From the IMG/VR virus record IMGVR_UViG_3300008217_001450, positions 1 to 25,048 of that record: a stretch of 25,048 bases of DNA; one strand, 5' to 3'. Below are positions 1 to 8,529 of the stretch, in pieces. Numbering within the stretch: the first letter of the stretch is position 1; the number at the start of each line of letters is the position of its first letter. The notes beneath the pieces were generated by a model. It saw only the letters and a program-made list of their open reading frames with translations, had not been told where the DNA came from and made no database searches. This DNA comes from a virus. The position numbers and the translations under genes were made by a program.

Positions 1-969
1 GGTGCTACAACACTTACGCTCAACCAAGCTCTACTAGCCAATACACCGGAAGCCGATCAGTTACTAATTGATGAGGGATTCAATCCACAACAGATACAAT
101 TGCTCAAGCAAGAAGCTCGTAACACTTTGTCACAAGGAGCCTTTGATGAAATTCTCGCTGGTGGATTAGAGAATCCATTCCTTCGTGAAACAACTGGTAC
201 CCCTGAAGAGATTGAAACAGCTAGACAAGCACAAGAAGACGAGTTCCGTAAGGTTATTGCTGCTGGCATTGAGCGTAGGAATGTCGATCTTGGTCCTGAC
301 ATTACTGAGTCACAATTCCGCACAGTCTTTGATGATCCTAATCTTGGACAAGCCATACTTAGTGATGAAGAAGCTTTACGTAGGCAATCTTTTGGTCAAC
401 AGATCGGAGAAGCCTTTCCTGGTGATGCCTTTCAATCATTAGATGATAATATAATCAGTAGTATTGTAGAGGAGAGGCAAGGTCCAGCACAACAACAGAT
501 CAGTCGTTTTGGCGCTAGAGGTAATCTTAATCCTACAGGTGGACAGACAGCTAACTTATTTATAGAAGAACAAGTGCCTAGAGCACGGGAACGGGTTGAA
601 GACATTGGCGCTGGAGTTCTTGGAGGCTATGAGCGAGACATTGGCGAAATTCGTGGACGCGCTGAACAACAAGCCGGTGAGTACAGACTTGGTGAAGACT
701 TATTCGATGTGGCACCATTCAGCGAGGAACGAGGAAAACTTATAGAAGCGCGGCAAGGTACACTTGGTTCTGATGTTCGTAGTGCTATAGGTAGTGAGCC
801 ACTCTTTGATGTGTCAGGTGCCTTACGCGCTGGCGGCAGAGCGCAAGGCGTTGTATCAGGACGAGGACAGAACCAAGCCCTGTTAGATCAAATCGCTGCT
901 AGGGAACTTGGTTCCATTAGTACTCGTAACAGACGAGGTTTAGGTTCAAGAGGAAGTGGAGCATTCTAA
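1..969 (+). CDS. Virion-associated protein, 5'-truncated
   Basis: The reading frame is open from the first base of the window and ends at TAA 967-969, so at least 322 residues are present and the true start lies upstream. The protein is rich in Gln, Glu, Arg and Gly, with long helical, charged stretches and no Cys-rich or enzymatic motif. It ends in a Gly/Arg/Ser-rich tail (NRRGLGSRGSGAF). Short Gly-rich C-termini of this kind are common, from memory, in small virion or tail-associated proteins of aquatic podophages. The next gene starts at the overlapping TAATG, and three further virion-type genes follow, so a role in the particle (tail tube completion or ejected protein) is the likely reading. 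This is inferred from context and composition; no family is recognised with certainty. Confidence 0.75.
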   Translation, partial: GATTLTLNQALLANTPEADQLLIDEGFNPQQIQLLKQEARNTLSQGAFDEILAGGLENPFLRETTGTPEEIETARQAQEDEFRKVIAAGIERRNVDLGPDITESQFRTVFDDPNLGQAILSDEEALRRQSFGQQIGEAFPGDAFQSLDDNIISSIVEERQGPAQQQISRFGARGNLNPTGGQTANLFIEEQVPRARERVEDIGAGVLGGYERDIGEIRGRAEQQAGEYRLGEDLFDVAPFSEERGKLIEARQGTLGSDVRSAIGSEPLFDVSGALRAGGRAQGVVSGRGQNQALLDQIAARELGSISTRNRRGLGSRGSGAF

Positions 970-1793
970 TGGGATTAGGAAGTGTTTTAGGCGGTGCTGC
1001 TGGAGCTCTTGGTTTAGGGTTTTTAGGTGGGAAAACTGCCGCAGAGACCAACAGAGCAAACCTTGCTGCTAACCGTGAGAATATAGCAGCACAAGCGGCG
1101 AACCAAGCAAGGGCTACTGGTGCGCTAAATCTTACTACTCCATTTGGTAGTACGTTACAAGACCCAGACACTGGTGGATTTACTAGTACACAGCCCGGTG
1201 GACCTAGTGCCGCTAGAGCTAGAACAACACTTGCTACCGGAGACATTGACCGGGCACGTAGACTCAATGAACTTGGGTCAAGTTTTAATTATACTGTTCC
1301 TACGCTACCTGCTGCCCAAGGAATTATAGATAGAGGAAACGTATTACAACAAACTCTTTACGATAGAGGATTAAACCAGCTTCTAGCATCTAGGCAGCGA
1401 ACTGGTGAAGGGATTCAACCAGCTAACTCACCTTGGGAAGGTGCTACAGCCGATGCTATCGGTAGATTTGCTATACAAAATCGTCTAAGAAGCCCCGAGG
1501 ATGCTATTAACTTATTCCAGAGGGCTAGGACAGGTGACATTAATGCTTTGCAACAAGCACAGATTGCTAATCAACCACAAGCTGGATTTCCTGCGTTTAC
1601 CGCTGGTGGTCCTGGTGCTCAAGCTGCTAATGTAATTGCCCAAACTCCACCAAGAACCGTTGTACCAGATATTGGAGGTGTTATACCATTCCAAGCGGCT
1701 GGTGGTGTAGTTCAAGATGTATTGCGCCAAGAACAAGCTAGGGAAAGCAATAAAAACTTTCTTGAAGCTCTTCGACATCTGAGAAATGCGTGA
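969..1793 (+). CDS. Virion-type protein with glycine-rich hydrophobic N-terminus
   Basis: 274 residues. ATG 969 overlaps the upstream TAA (TAATG) and is preceded by GGAG with 7 nt spacing, so the start is well supported. Residues 1-24 form a Gly/Ala/Leu-rich hydrophobic segment (LGSVLGGAAGALGLGFLGG), followed by an Ala/Asn/Gln-rich helical stretch and then a Pro/Gly/Thr-rich remainder. Glycine-rich hydrophobic N-termini of this sort are seen in phage proteins that are ejected into or insert in the cell envelope. No catalytic motif was seen. The gene lies in a tight set of four plus-strand virion-type genes, so an internal or tail-associated virion protein is the most reasonable assignment. 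The exact role is unknown. Confidence 0.72.
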   Translation: MGLGSVLGGAAGALGLGFLGGKTAAETNRANLAANRENIAAQAANQARATGALNLTTPFGSTLQDPDTGGFTSTQPGGPSAARARTTLATGDIDRARRLNELGSSFNYTVPTLPAAQGIIDRGNVLQQTLYDRGLNQLLASRQRTGEGIQPANSPWEGATADAIGRFAIQNRLRSPEDAINLFQRARTGDINALQQAQIANQPQAGFPAFTAGGPGAQAANVIAQTPPRTVVPDIGGVIPFQAAGGVVQDVLRQEQARESNKNFLEALRHLRNA

Positions 1794-1810
1794 CGTATAA
1801 GGATAATGTG

Positions 1811-2497
1811 ATGGCTGAATACATTGATCCCATTAAAACACTTGGCCTAGCTTCCCAGTTCAAAACTCCTCTTCCTGATAACAAGGCGTTACAGGACTTG
1901 CAGACTAAAGGCGCATTGGCTAATCTCCAAAATCGTAGCTTGGAAGCAAGGACAAGACAGCAAGGTATAAACACACTTCGCAATACCGCTCTTACACAAG
2001 GCATCAATATGCCAGAAACAGGAGTACTCGGCCAGCCTGGAATGAGTAAATTAGAAGAGGAACGTCTGGCTAATCTATTTGGGAAACATGCTACGGGAAC
2101 ATCTCTTCTCAGAAGGGCAGGAATGACGCCTCAGTTACCTAAAAGTGGTGCCTTGCCTTCTGAAATGCCACAACAGAGGTATAAGGTAGGAGCTTTCCCA
2201 CTAGCTGCGGCTGAAGCGGTTAAGGCCAGGGTTCGAGCTGAAAAAGGCTCGTCTCTTAAGCAGAAATACTTCGACTTTGATGATAAGGGAAGGTTCTCTG
2301 AGTGGACCAAAGAAGAATATTTTAAACGTAAGGCCGAGAAAAAAGGTGGTAGTCCTGCCCTTATAGCAGAAGCACAGAAACTTATGGAAGACGCTAACTT
2401 AGCATACCCCGGCCAAGATATCCAAGTAAATAAAGACCCTTCTACAGGTGCATTGGTTCTTACTGTTAATGGTGTTCAGAAAGAACGAGATATCTAG
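1811..2497 (+). CDS. Virion-region protein of unknown function
   Basis: 228 residues from ATG 1811, chosen because AAGGA (1799-1803) lies 7 nt upstream. An in-frame GTG at 1790 would add seven residues and overlap the previous stop, but it has no comparable ribosome-binding site. The protein is hydrophilic and helical. Its first half is rich in Leu/Arg/Gln (about residues 10-75), and a lysine-rich central segment contains KQKYFDFDDKGRFSEWTKEE. The C-terminus has a beta-like DIQVNKDPSTGALVLTVNG. No enzymatic motif was recognised. Its stop TAG overlaps the GTG start of the 1409-residue virion gene, which suggests translational coupling and a shared role in the particle. The Trp/Tyr-rich middle could be a small assembly or cargo protein. 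Confidence 0.75.
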   Translation: MAEYIDPIKTLGLASQFKTPLPDNKALQDLQTKGALANLQNRSLEARTRQQGINTLRNTALTQGINMPETGVLGQPGMSKLEEERLANLFGKHATGTSLLRRAGMTPQLPKSGALPSEMPQQRYKVGAFPLAAAEAVKARVRAEKGSSLKQKYFDFDDKGRFSEWTKEEYFKRKAEKKGGSPALIAEAQKLMEDANLAYPGQDIQVNKDPSTGALVLTVNGVQKERDI

Positions 2498-5400
2498 TGG
2501 CTAATGATGTCCCAAAGTTTAGAGACGTAGTTTCAGAAGACATCCCAAAGTTTAGAGATGTTGCTACTGGAAAGCCTGAACGTGTTTCTGATCCTTTTAA
2601 ACAAGCTGTTGCTGGTATCTCTGATATAGCAACTGGCATCCCCGCTATATTAGGATTAGCTGGCTCTGGTCTTCAAGCTGGATATGGCCATCTAACTAGC
2701 GATGATGACAAACCATTTAAGCAACGGTTTGCCGAGGCTATGTCAGAAGGTACTGACAAGTCATTGCTTGATATTGGCCTTGGTGGGCGGGAATTTGTTA
2801 ATGAAGCTCTTGGTATAGCCGAACCTATATCTACAGAGGATCAAGCCGCTAGATTAATTGGTGGCTTCATTCCCATCCCAGGTATTGCTCTTGCTGCCAA
2901 TGCTAGTAGGTTGGCTAAGGCAGCTAACTTGGGAATTAATCTTCTTACTCCAGCAGTCAAACGTGGTCCAGGTTTTGCTAGACGTGGAGCACTTCAGCTT
3001 GGGTTAGGTACTGGCATCGAACAAGGTATTAGAGCCTTAACTGATGACCCTGATAAATACCCTCTTATATTCTCTGAGAGAGCTTTATCTGGTGGTGTAG
3101 CCCCTGAAGAACCTTCTTTACAAGGAGGGGCAGGCTTAGACCAATTAGACCAACCCCTCGAGGGAGTGACTGCAAAGTTAATGGCTGGCACTGATGCTAA
3201 AGTTGCAGGTTTCCGTGATGTAATACCAAAGTTCAGAGATGTTACAGACAAAAAACTTACTGAACAAGAGAAAGCTCTTATAGAACTTGACCGGCAGTTC
3301 GAGCGTAATGATGATTTAGATACAGTCAAGACTGTTGCTACTATTATTGGTGCTGTCCTTGTTGGTGGTGTTGGTATCAAGATGGTTCGTAGTCACGCTC
3401 TTAAGAAGCTAGATGCTAATGCTCCTTTTGGTGTTAATGTTCACGATAAATCAGAGCTTGCTGGTAGACTTAAGGAAGCTACTCCTAGTGAGATTCCTGG
3501 CATCATTAGTGATGCTCGTATACAGGGGCATCAATTTATGATAGAAGAAGGGGTTGACAAAGGACATGGGCTTGGTAATGCATTGAGAGAACAAGGACAT
3601 TCCGCTGATGATATTAATGCCGTTGTCTCTAATAGCCATGCTGACGTTCGTGGTGTTTCTAATGAAGCCGCTAGTACAGGCAACTTTAAGCAAGGTACTG
3701 GTATTAATACTCATTCCCTTGATGAACTTGATATACAATTTGAAGCTCTTGGCAAGCGGGGTAATGACACCTTTGAGTTTGATGGTGAGGTCTTCAATAA
3801 ACAGAAAGTCTTTGATGAAGCTATGGTCGCTGGTGCTGAAATCAATCGCGTTAGAAATACAAGTGGTAAACCAGCCTTATGGCGGCAAGGTATAACCAAT
3901 GCTCAATTGCAAAGAGCATTTGATGTTGGGCAATCTAATACAGAAGTAAAAGCTTTGATGAAGAAGTATGGTGATGTGTTTGATGCTCACTTAGATTACA
4001 GTGTCAAACTTAAGTTGCTTGACCAAACAACTGCTGACAATTTTAGAACGACATTTAAAAATGTTGATGGCACCAATGGCTATGTTCCATTGTATGATGC
4101 TAAACCTAGGAAATTCTTTGAAAACTTGAAGCGGTGGTTCGGTTTCTATTCTAATAAAGCCGACGAAATGGATATGATAGCTGAACATCATGCTAGAGAA
4201 GTAGGTGGGAAGATCAAGCCCCTTGGTGTTAGGGCAGCAGCTAGGACATACAGCGCACATAATATCGAACATGCTAATATCTCAGCATACCACAACCAAG
4301 CACTAGGCCATCTCTCTGCTACCAAGGTTTCAGCCGATGGGACAATCTCTCGGTCTAGAATTGTTCGTACCACCAACATGGCAGGTGAAGAAGTTAGAAC
4401 AATAGAGTTTGTTCCTTCTGGAAAATTGGCTAAGACAGGGCGAGAAACCAGACTCATTGGTGTTGGTAAGATTGGTGATGATGCTTCCAATGTGAAGATT
4501 AAATTAGTTGGCGATGATAAGACCATCTCTAAGATCTTTTCTAAAGAGGGACAAGCTGAGTTCTCTGTTCCTGAGTTAAAGAAATCTGCACCATTCGCTG
4601 ACGAGGTTTTCATAGTTCAGCAGGAAGGACAGCTTCGTGCCTATCATGTACCTGATGCTGTTGTTAGAGCCGCGTTAGATGTTAACCCACAGCTTAGTCC
4701 TACACTTAAGTTCTTTAACCACTATAAGAGGTTGTTTACTGCTAGCACTGTTGGCAAATATTCTGTCTTTGCTCCCATCGCTAATATATTCGCACAACAA
4801 CAAATTGCTCTCACCACATTTGCTAGGGAAGGTTTTGTGGCTGGGTGGAAAACGTTCCCACAGTCTATTAAGGGAACCTATGATGTCCTTATGACCAATG
4901 GTGCTAAAGAAGTAGCTGACTTCTTGGCTCAACGCCTTGCTACCAATACAGGTATAGGTAGAATAGCTCCTGAGTTGATGGCTGACTGGCAACAGCGTCT
5001 TGCTAAAAGATATACTAACTCCCTTGTTACTAAATTCCGTGGTGAGACAGGACGTATAGGTGGTAGTATCGGTGCTGAGACTTTCACCGGAAGTCTTAAT
5101 GAATTTAAGGCTGGAGTTGGTAATAACTTCAGTGATACATTTGGTGCCGACCAGATGGGCTTAGTTATACGTATGTGGAAGGGTTGGAATAATGCTATGC
5201 ACGAAGGACCAGCCTTTGGTGCTATGCAGAAGAGACTAGGGGAGATAATAATAGAATCAGGTGGGAAGACACCTACTCCTAGACAGTTTAGAGATTCCGC
5301 TGATTGGGCCAAAACAGTTGCAGGTGATATGAGGCGCATTGGCGCTAGTGAGATGGCAAAGCGATTTAATGCGGCTGTTCCATTCTCTGCTGCTATGGTG

Positions 5401-6726
5401 CAGTCGTGGAATGCATTAGGTACTGCTGCTAAACATGATTTTGGTAAGTTTATGGCTGGAGCAGCTACTCTTATAGGCTTACCTACTGTAACTGAAATGC
5501 TTCATGCCGAAGTGTTAGGCATGACTGGCGAAACTTGGAAGGATGATAAGGGGAAAGAGTGGACATATAATGATTATTACTGGAATGGTTATACGACACA
5601 ACAACGAGCAGATAATTTCATCTATATGATTCCCGGCAAACCACCTTGGGAAGCGATCATTATGCCAGTGTCTCCTGAGTGGGGCTTGTTCCGTGGTGCT
5701 GTAATGGACGGTCTTGATATGGTGCTTGGCTTGTCTGAAGTAGGTAACATAGCCCAAGCTGATAGAGGCAATGATAAGGTAAGTAGGGACCAATTCAAGT
5801 CTGCTTTTATACGGGCCGCGGATATACCTGTACCACCTCCTGTCGCTGCCGCTTTTGCTGCTATTGGTGTTGACTTGCGCTTTGGTTTTCAAATAGACAA
5901 GACACTAGATAACCCCGAAGACCCTGGCACAAAGTTATCGTTCTGGCGAGGAACTCCTTTAGGGCAAGGAGAACGTGTGTCACGTAGAGGAGTTACATCC
6001 AAGTTTGTTGGTGGGCATTTAAATACTCAAGCTGTTGCCGTCCTTAATGAAATCTTTGGTAGTGGTGGTGCTTTGTACGTTAAGGTACATGAAGCCTTTA
6101 ACTCTGGGATGAATTTGGGAGAAGACCCCAGTGTAGGTAAAGCGTTCTCTATGTCTGTCGAAGCTTTTGGACAAGGGCTTCTGACCTCACTACGTTGGAC
6201 GCAGCCTTTGTTTGGTAAGACACTTAGGCCTACAGCTAATGACGAGATTGCTAAGGAGTTATTCCTTCGTAGAAAGAATCTTGATGTATTGATTGCCGAT
6301 GGAGCTAATTACTTTGGTGGTGGATTAAAAAGCAAGTCTGGTCGTCCTAACGTTGGTGACTCTGTTGTATTAAAGGGTGATCCTATCCATAAGAAGTTGG
6401 TGGCTGATGCTAATAATGTTAAGAAACATATTAGTAATCTAGACAAAACCATTTCAGACTTACGTAGACGTATATCTATTATTGGCAGCAGTACTAACTT
6501 TCCAAGCCTTCGTGCTAGAGATGATAGAATAGATGCTATTACCCTAGAGATACAAGCACATAAAGCCAAGCAGATGGGACAGCTTAGTAACTATGAAGCA
6601 AGGGTAAGCAAAATCCTTTCGGATCGGTTCAAGAGAGAAATCAATATTGACTTATCAACACAGGTTGCTAGGCCTGGAGGTTTAGCTTCGCAAGTATTTC
6701 CGAAGTTACCCCAAACTTCTCGATAG
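2497..6726 (+). CDS. Very large internal/ejected virion protein, LPD38-like C-terminal half
   Basis: 1409 residues, GTG start at 2497 overlapping the preceding TAG by one base. The N-terminus carries a repeated short peptide, VPKFRDV/IPKFRDV, at about residues 5-11 and 16-22, and again near 242-248 next to the related AGFRDV. Hydrophobic Gly/Ala-rich segments lie near residues 38-62, 124-140 and 277-296. The central and C-terminal part (about residues 500-1150) resembles the large polyvalent protein-associated LPD38 type found in podophage internal virion proteins: a YVPLYD segment, a long helical stretch, VPFSAAMVQSW, then a Trp/Tyr-rich ending with WEAIIMPVSPEWG. The tail after residue 1250 is lysine-rich and coiled-coil-like. 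Size, hydrophobic segments and position fit a protein ejected with the DNA. The LPD38 link is by remembered pattern only. The last 59 bp overlap a convergent gene. Confidence 0.85.
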   Translation: MANDVPKFRDVVSEDIPKFRDVATGKPERVSDPFKQAVAGISDIATGIPAILGLAGSGLQAGYGHLTSDDDKPFKQRFAEAMSEGTDKSLLDIGLGGREFVNEALGIAEPISTEDQAARLIGGFIPIPGIALAANASRLAKAANLGINLLTPAVKRGPGFARRGALQLGLGTGIEQGIRALTDDPDKYPLIFSERALSGGVAPEEPSLQGGAGLDQLDQPLEGVTAKLMAGTDAKVAGFRDVIPKFRDVTDKKLTEQEKALIELDRQFERNDDLDTVKTVATIIGAVLVGGVGIKMVRSHALKKLDANAPFGVNVHDKSELAGRLKEATPSEIPGIISDARIQGHQFMIEEGVDKGHGLGNALREQGHSADDINAVVSNSHADVRGVSNEAASTGNFKQGTGINTHSLDELDIQFEALGKRGNDTFEFDGEVFNKQKVFDEAMVAGAEINRVRNTSGKPALWRQGITNAQLQRAFDVGQSNTEVKALMKKYGDVFDAHLDYSVKLKLLDQTTADNFRTTFKNVDGTNGYVPLYDAKPRKFFENLKRWFGFYSNKADEMDMIAEHHAREVGGKIKPLGVRAAARTYSAHNIEHANISAYHNQALGHLSATKVSADGTISRSRIVRTTNMAGEEVRTIEFVPSGKLAKTGRETRLIGVGKIGDDASNVKIKLVGDDKTISKIFSKEGQAEFSVPELKKSAPFADEVFIVQQEGQLRAYHVPDAVVRAALDVNPQLSPTLKFFNHYKRLFTASTVGKYSVFAPIANIFAQQQIALTTFAREGFVAGWKTFPQSIKGTYDVLMTNGAKEVADFLAQRLATNTGIGRIAPELMADWQQRLAKRYTNSLVTKFRGETGRIGGSIGAETFTGSLNEFKAGVGNNFSDTFGADQMGLVIRMWKGWNNAMHEGPAFGAMQKRLGEIIIESGGKTPTPRQFRDSADWAKTVAGDMRRIGASEMAKRFNAAVPFSAAMVQSWNALGTAAKHDFGKFMAGAATLIGLPTVTEMLHAEVLGMTGETWKDDKGKEWTYNDYYWNGYTTQQRADNFIYMIPGKPPWEAIIMPVSPEWGLFRGAVMDGLDMVLGLSEVGNIAQADRGNDKVSRDQFKSAFIRAADIPVPPPVAAAFAAIGVDLRFGFQIDKTLDNPEDPGTKLSFWRGTPLGQGERVSRRGVTSKFVGGHLNTQAVAVLNEIFGSGGALYVKVHEAFNSGMNLGEDPSVGKAFSMSVEAFGQGLLTSLRWTQPLFGKTLRPTANDEIAKELFLRRKNLDVLIADGANYFGGGLKSKSGRPNVGDSVVLKGDPIHKKLVADANNVKKHISNLDKTISDLRRRISIIGSSTNFPSLRARDDRIDAITLEIQAHKAKQMGQLSNYEARVSKILSDRFKREINIDLSTQVARPGGLASQVFPKLPQTSR

Positions 6727-7891
6727 CTTGGGTAGCCCTATACATTCGTCCTCTCTTTAACTCAAAAATTTGTATCATATTTGACTCATGCATGATGTCT
6801 ATGAGGACTCTTAATTCTTTGGCATCAATATGTCGTACTACTCGTCGTTGGAGATCGGAATGTTTGATTCCATCTGATCCTGCTTCGATGAGAATTTCTC
6901 GTACTCGTCCAACGGCTCCTGCCATTCTAGCCCTTGTATTGAATCCTGATCCAAACAACTTGTTGGCACGATCCTTAGCTTCAGCGATAATCTTAATTCC
7001 ATGGCTGATGTGCCGATCTTGGAGTTCAAGTATTCCATCGTTAATGGCAAGACACGCTGCTGCTCGTAGCACATGATCGTCTTCTCTAGCTTCAAATGAG
7101 GATTGGAAAGGATCTTGGTGAGCATCTCTGTTGTTGTACCACTTAGTGAATTTCTTAAGTCCTCCCTCTGAGATTTGGATTGCTCCAATTCCTCTTCCAG
7201 CTTCTGTCGTCTCCTCGTAGCTGCGAATGATGCATCTGAGTGAGGAGGGATCGCGCTCTTTAGGCCAAGCAATTGCTCGTTTTCTTCTATCTTCAACAAC
7301 AAAGATGACACGGCTTGTAAATCCTCCTTCGATGACGGATGGATTAATGGCTGTAACAAGCCAAGTTGGTGTCGAAGCCGATATAAAAGTGATATAGACA
7401 TTCTTATGTATTAACTCCCCTGACTTTATAGTACCAGGAACGTATCGTTCCGCAGGACTATCGTATAGATCAGTCAATAATCCTGGCATTGTACTCATGT
7501 ATCCTTCTCGTCCCAGTATTGTGACGAGTTCACTAACTGCGAAAGTCGCTCTAGCAGTTCCTTCTTTTCGTGTGCGTTCATGAAGCAGAATTTCAAGACC
7601 TTCTGGGCTTGTCTTTCCGGTAAGTAAGGGACTAGTCCCCCCAACAATAGTTGAAATGCTGCTAATAGCAGTAGACTTTCTTGTAGTACCTGCTTCAGCA
7701 GCCAAGATAATATACCAATTAAGATACACAGGACTATTAGGGCGATCCACATATACGTCACGGCCAACTCCTACTCCTATAGCCCACAAGGCACACCAGA
7801 AATCGTATACTTCTGGAGTCTCAAGCACAGACATGTACTCCATGTACTGTCCGATGAACGAATCAGAAGGGACTAGCTTCTTATAGTTCAT
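6668..7891 (-). CDS. DUF3987-like P-loop replicative helicase/primase-associated protein
   Basis: 407 residues. The segment AEAGTTRKST at about residues 65-74 occupies the Walker A position but has Arg where the classic GK(S/T) motif has Gly. Such variants occur in DUF3987-type ATPases. Further family-like features are SELVTILG as a Walker B/Glu region (near residue 120), the segment LLTDLYDSPAERY, and GGFTSRVIFV near residue 195 as an Arg-finger-like patch. The C-terminal 80 residues (VRHIDAKELRVLIDIM) look like a winged-helix domain. DUF3987 proteins often serve as helicases in phage replication modules. The ATG overlaps the upstream GIY-YIG stop (ATGA), and the gene is the last of the replication operon. 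Its 3' end runs 59 bp into the convergent virion gene. Confidence 0.8.
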   Translation of the reverse strand: MNYKKLVPSDSFIGQYMEYMSVLETPEVYDFWCALWAIGVGVGRDVYVDRPNSPVYLNWYIILAAEAGTTRKSTAISSISTIVGGTSPLLTGKTSPEGLEILLHERTRKEGTARATFAVSELVTILGREGYMSTMPGLLTDLYDSPAERYVPGTIKSGELIHKNVYITFISASTPTWLVTAINPSVIEGGFTSRVIFVVEDRRKRAIAWPKERDPSSLRCIIRSYEETTEAGRGIGAIQISEGGLKKFTKWYNNRDAHQDPFQSSFEAREDDHVLRAAACLAINDGILELQDRHISHGIKIIAEAKDRANKLFGSGFNTRARMAGAVGRVREILIEAGSDGIKHSDLQRRVVRHIDAKELRVLIDIMHESNMIQIFELKRGRMYRATQAIEKFGVTSEILAKLNLQA

Positions 7892-8529
7892 GCTCGGTCT
7901 ACATATGTATCATTTAGTCTTGGCTTATATTTATTAATATAACTTCGTTCTATAGAGTTCAAATCCCATTGAGGAACTTCAACATATGAGAAGGTATCCC
8001 AATTCGTAACATTGTGGGTATTGATGCGTCCCATAATATTAATAGACTGTCCGATATATACTAGTTCTTCTCCTTTGAATAGGAAGTATACCCCACTAAT
8101 CCTATGAATAGTTTGTCTGGTTGATTTGATTGTGCCTAGATTCAATAAGCCTCCCTTATCAAATCCAACTGAGACATCACCGAGGATGCCTTCTAGCTTA
8201 GCTATTCGCATACGGAGTGCAGCAAGTTCTGTATTAGTAGTGTCTGAATCATCTGAAGCTATCGTATATCCTGAGCGTGTTAAGTCTTCGTCACTTTTTG
8301 TCCACCACCCAAGAGCTAAGTCCTCTGTTACCCAATCCATTACAGCCTTTACTTTGTACTTCTTCCATACAGTTCCTTTTGTTCCCACAGGACGCTCAGA
8401 AAATGGGGCAGGAGGATTAGGCACTTCAGACAGAAGCTTGTGGACAGTGCCACGTTCAGTAATGATCTTGCTAAAGTATGTCTTGGACACTACAACATGC
8501 TCATTCATATCTCTTTCAATGTTGACCAT
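7888..8529 (-). CDS. GIY-YIG endonuclease with N-terminal DNA-binding-like region
   Basis: 213 residues from ATG 8529, supported by GGAG 7 nt upstream; a second ATG at 8508 would give an ATGA junction with the polymerase stop. The C-terminal 70 residues are a compact GIY-YIG nuclease domain: GVY (146-148), VYIG (157-160), Arg168, Glu194 in IERSYI, and Pro203/Asn206 in KPRLND. All expected catalytic positions are present. Residues 1-90 are Trp/Lys-rich and look like a small DNA-binding module, followed by a short coiled coil (100-117). It is squeezed between the polymerase (25-bp overlap) and the DUF3987-like helicase (4-bp overlap). Free-standing GIY-YIG enzymes beside a polymerase are often homing endonucleases; a dedicated phage nuclease (host DNA degradation) is the alternative. 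Confidence 0.9.
   Translation of the reverse strand: MVNIERDMNEHVVVSKTYFSKIITERGTVHKLLSEVPNPPAPFSERPVGTKGTVWKKYKVKAVMDWVTEDLALGWWTKSDEDLTRSGYTIASDDSDTTNTELAALRMRIAKLEGILGDVSVGFDKGGLLNLGTIKSTRQTIHRISGVYFLFKGEELVYIGQSINIMGRINTHNVTNWDTFSYVEVPQWDLNSIERSYINKYKPRLNDTYVDRA

Noticed and set aside
4188-4613. 141-codon minus-strand frame inside the large virion gene.
   Set aside because: Antisense to a continuous 1409-codon frame; composition is that of a mirrored frame.
6838-7401. 187-codon frame on the minus strand within the DUF3987-like gene.
   Set aside because: It is an out-of-frame shadow of the helicase-like gene with no recognisable motif.
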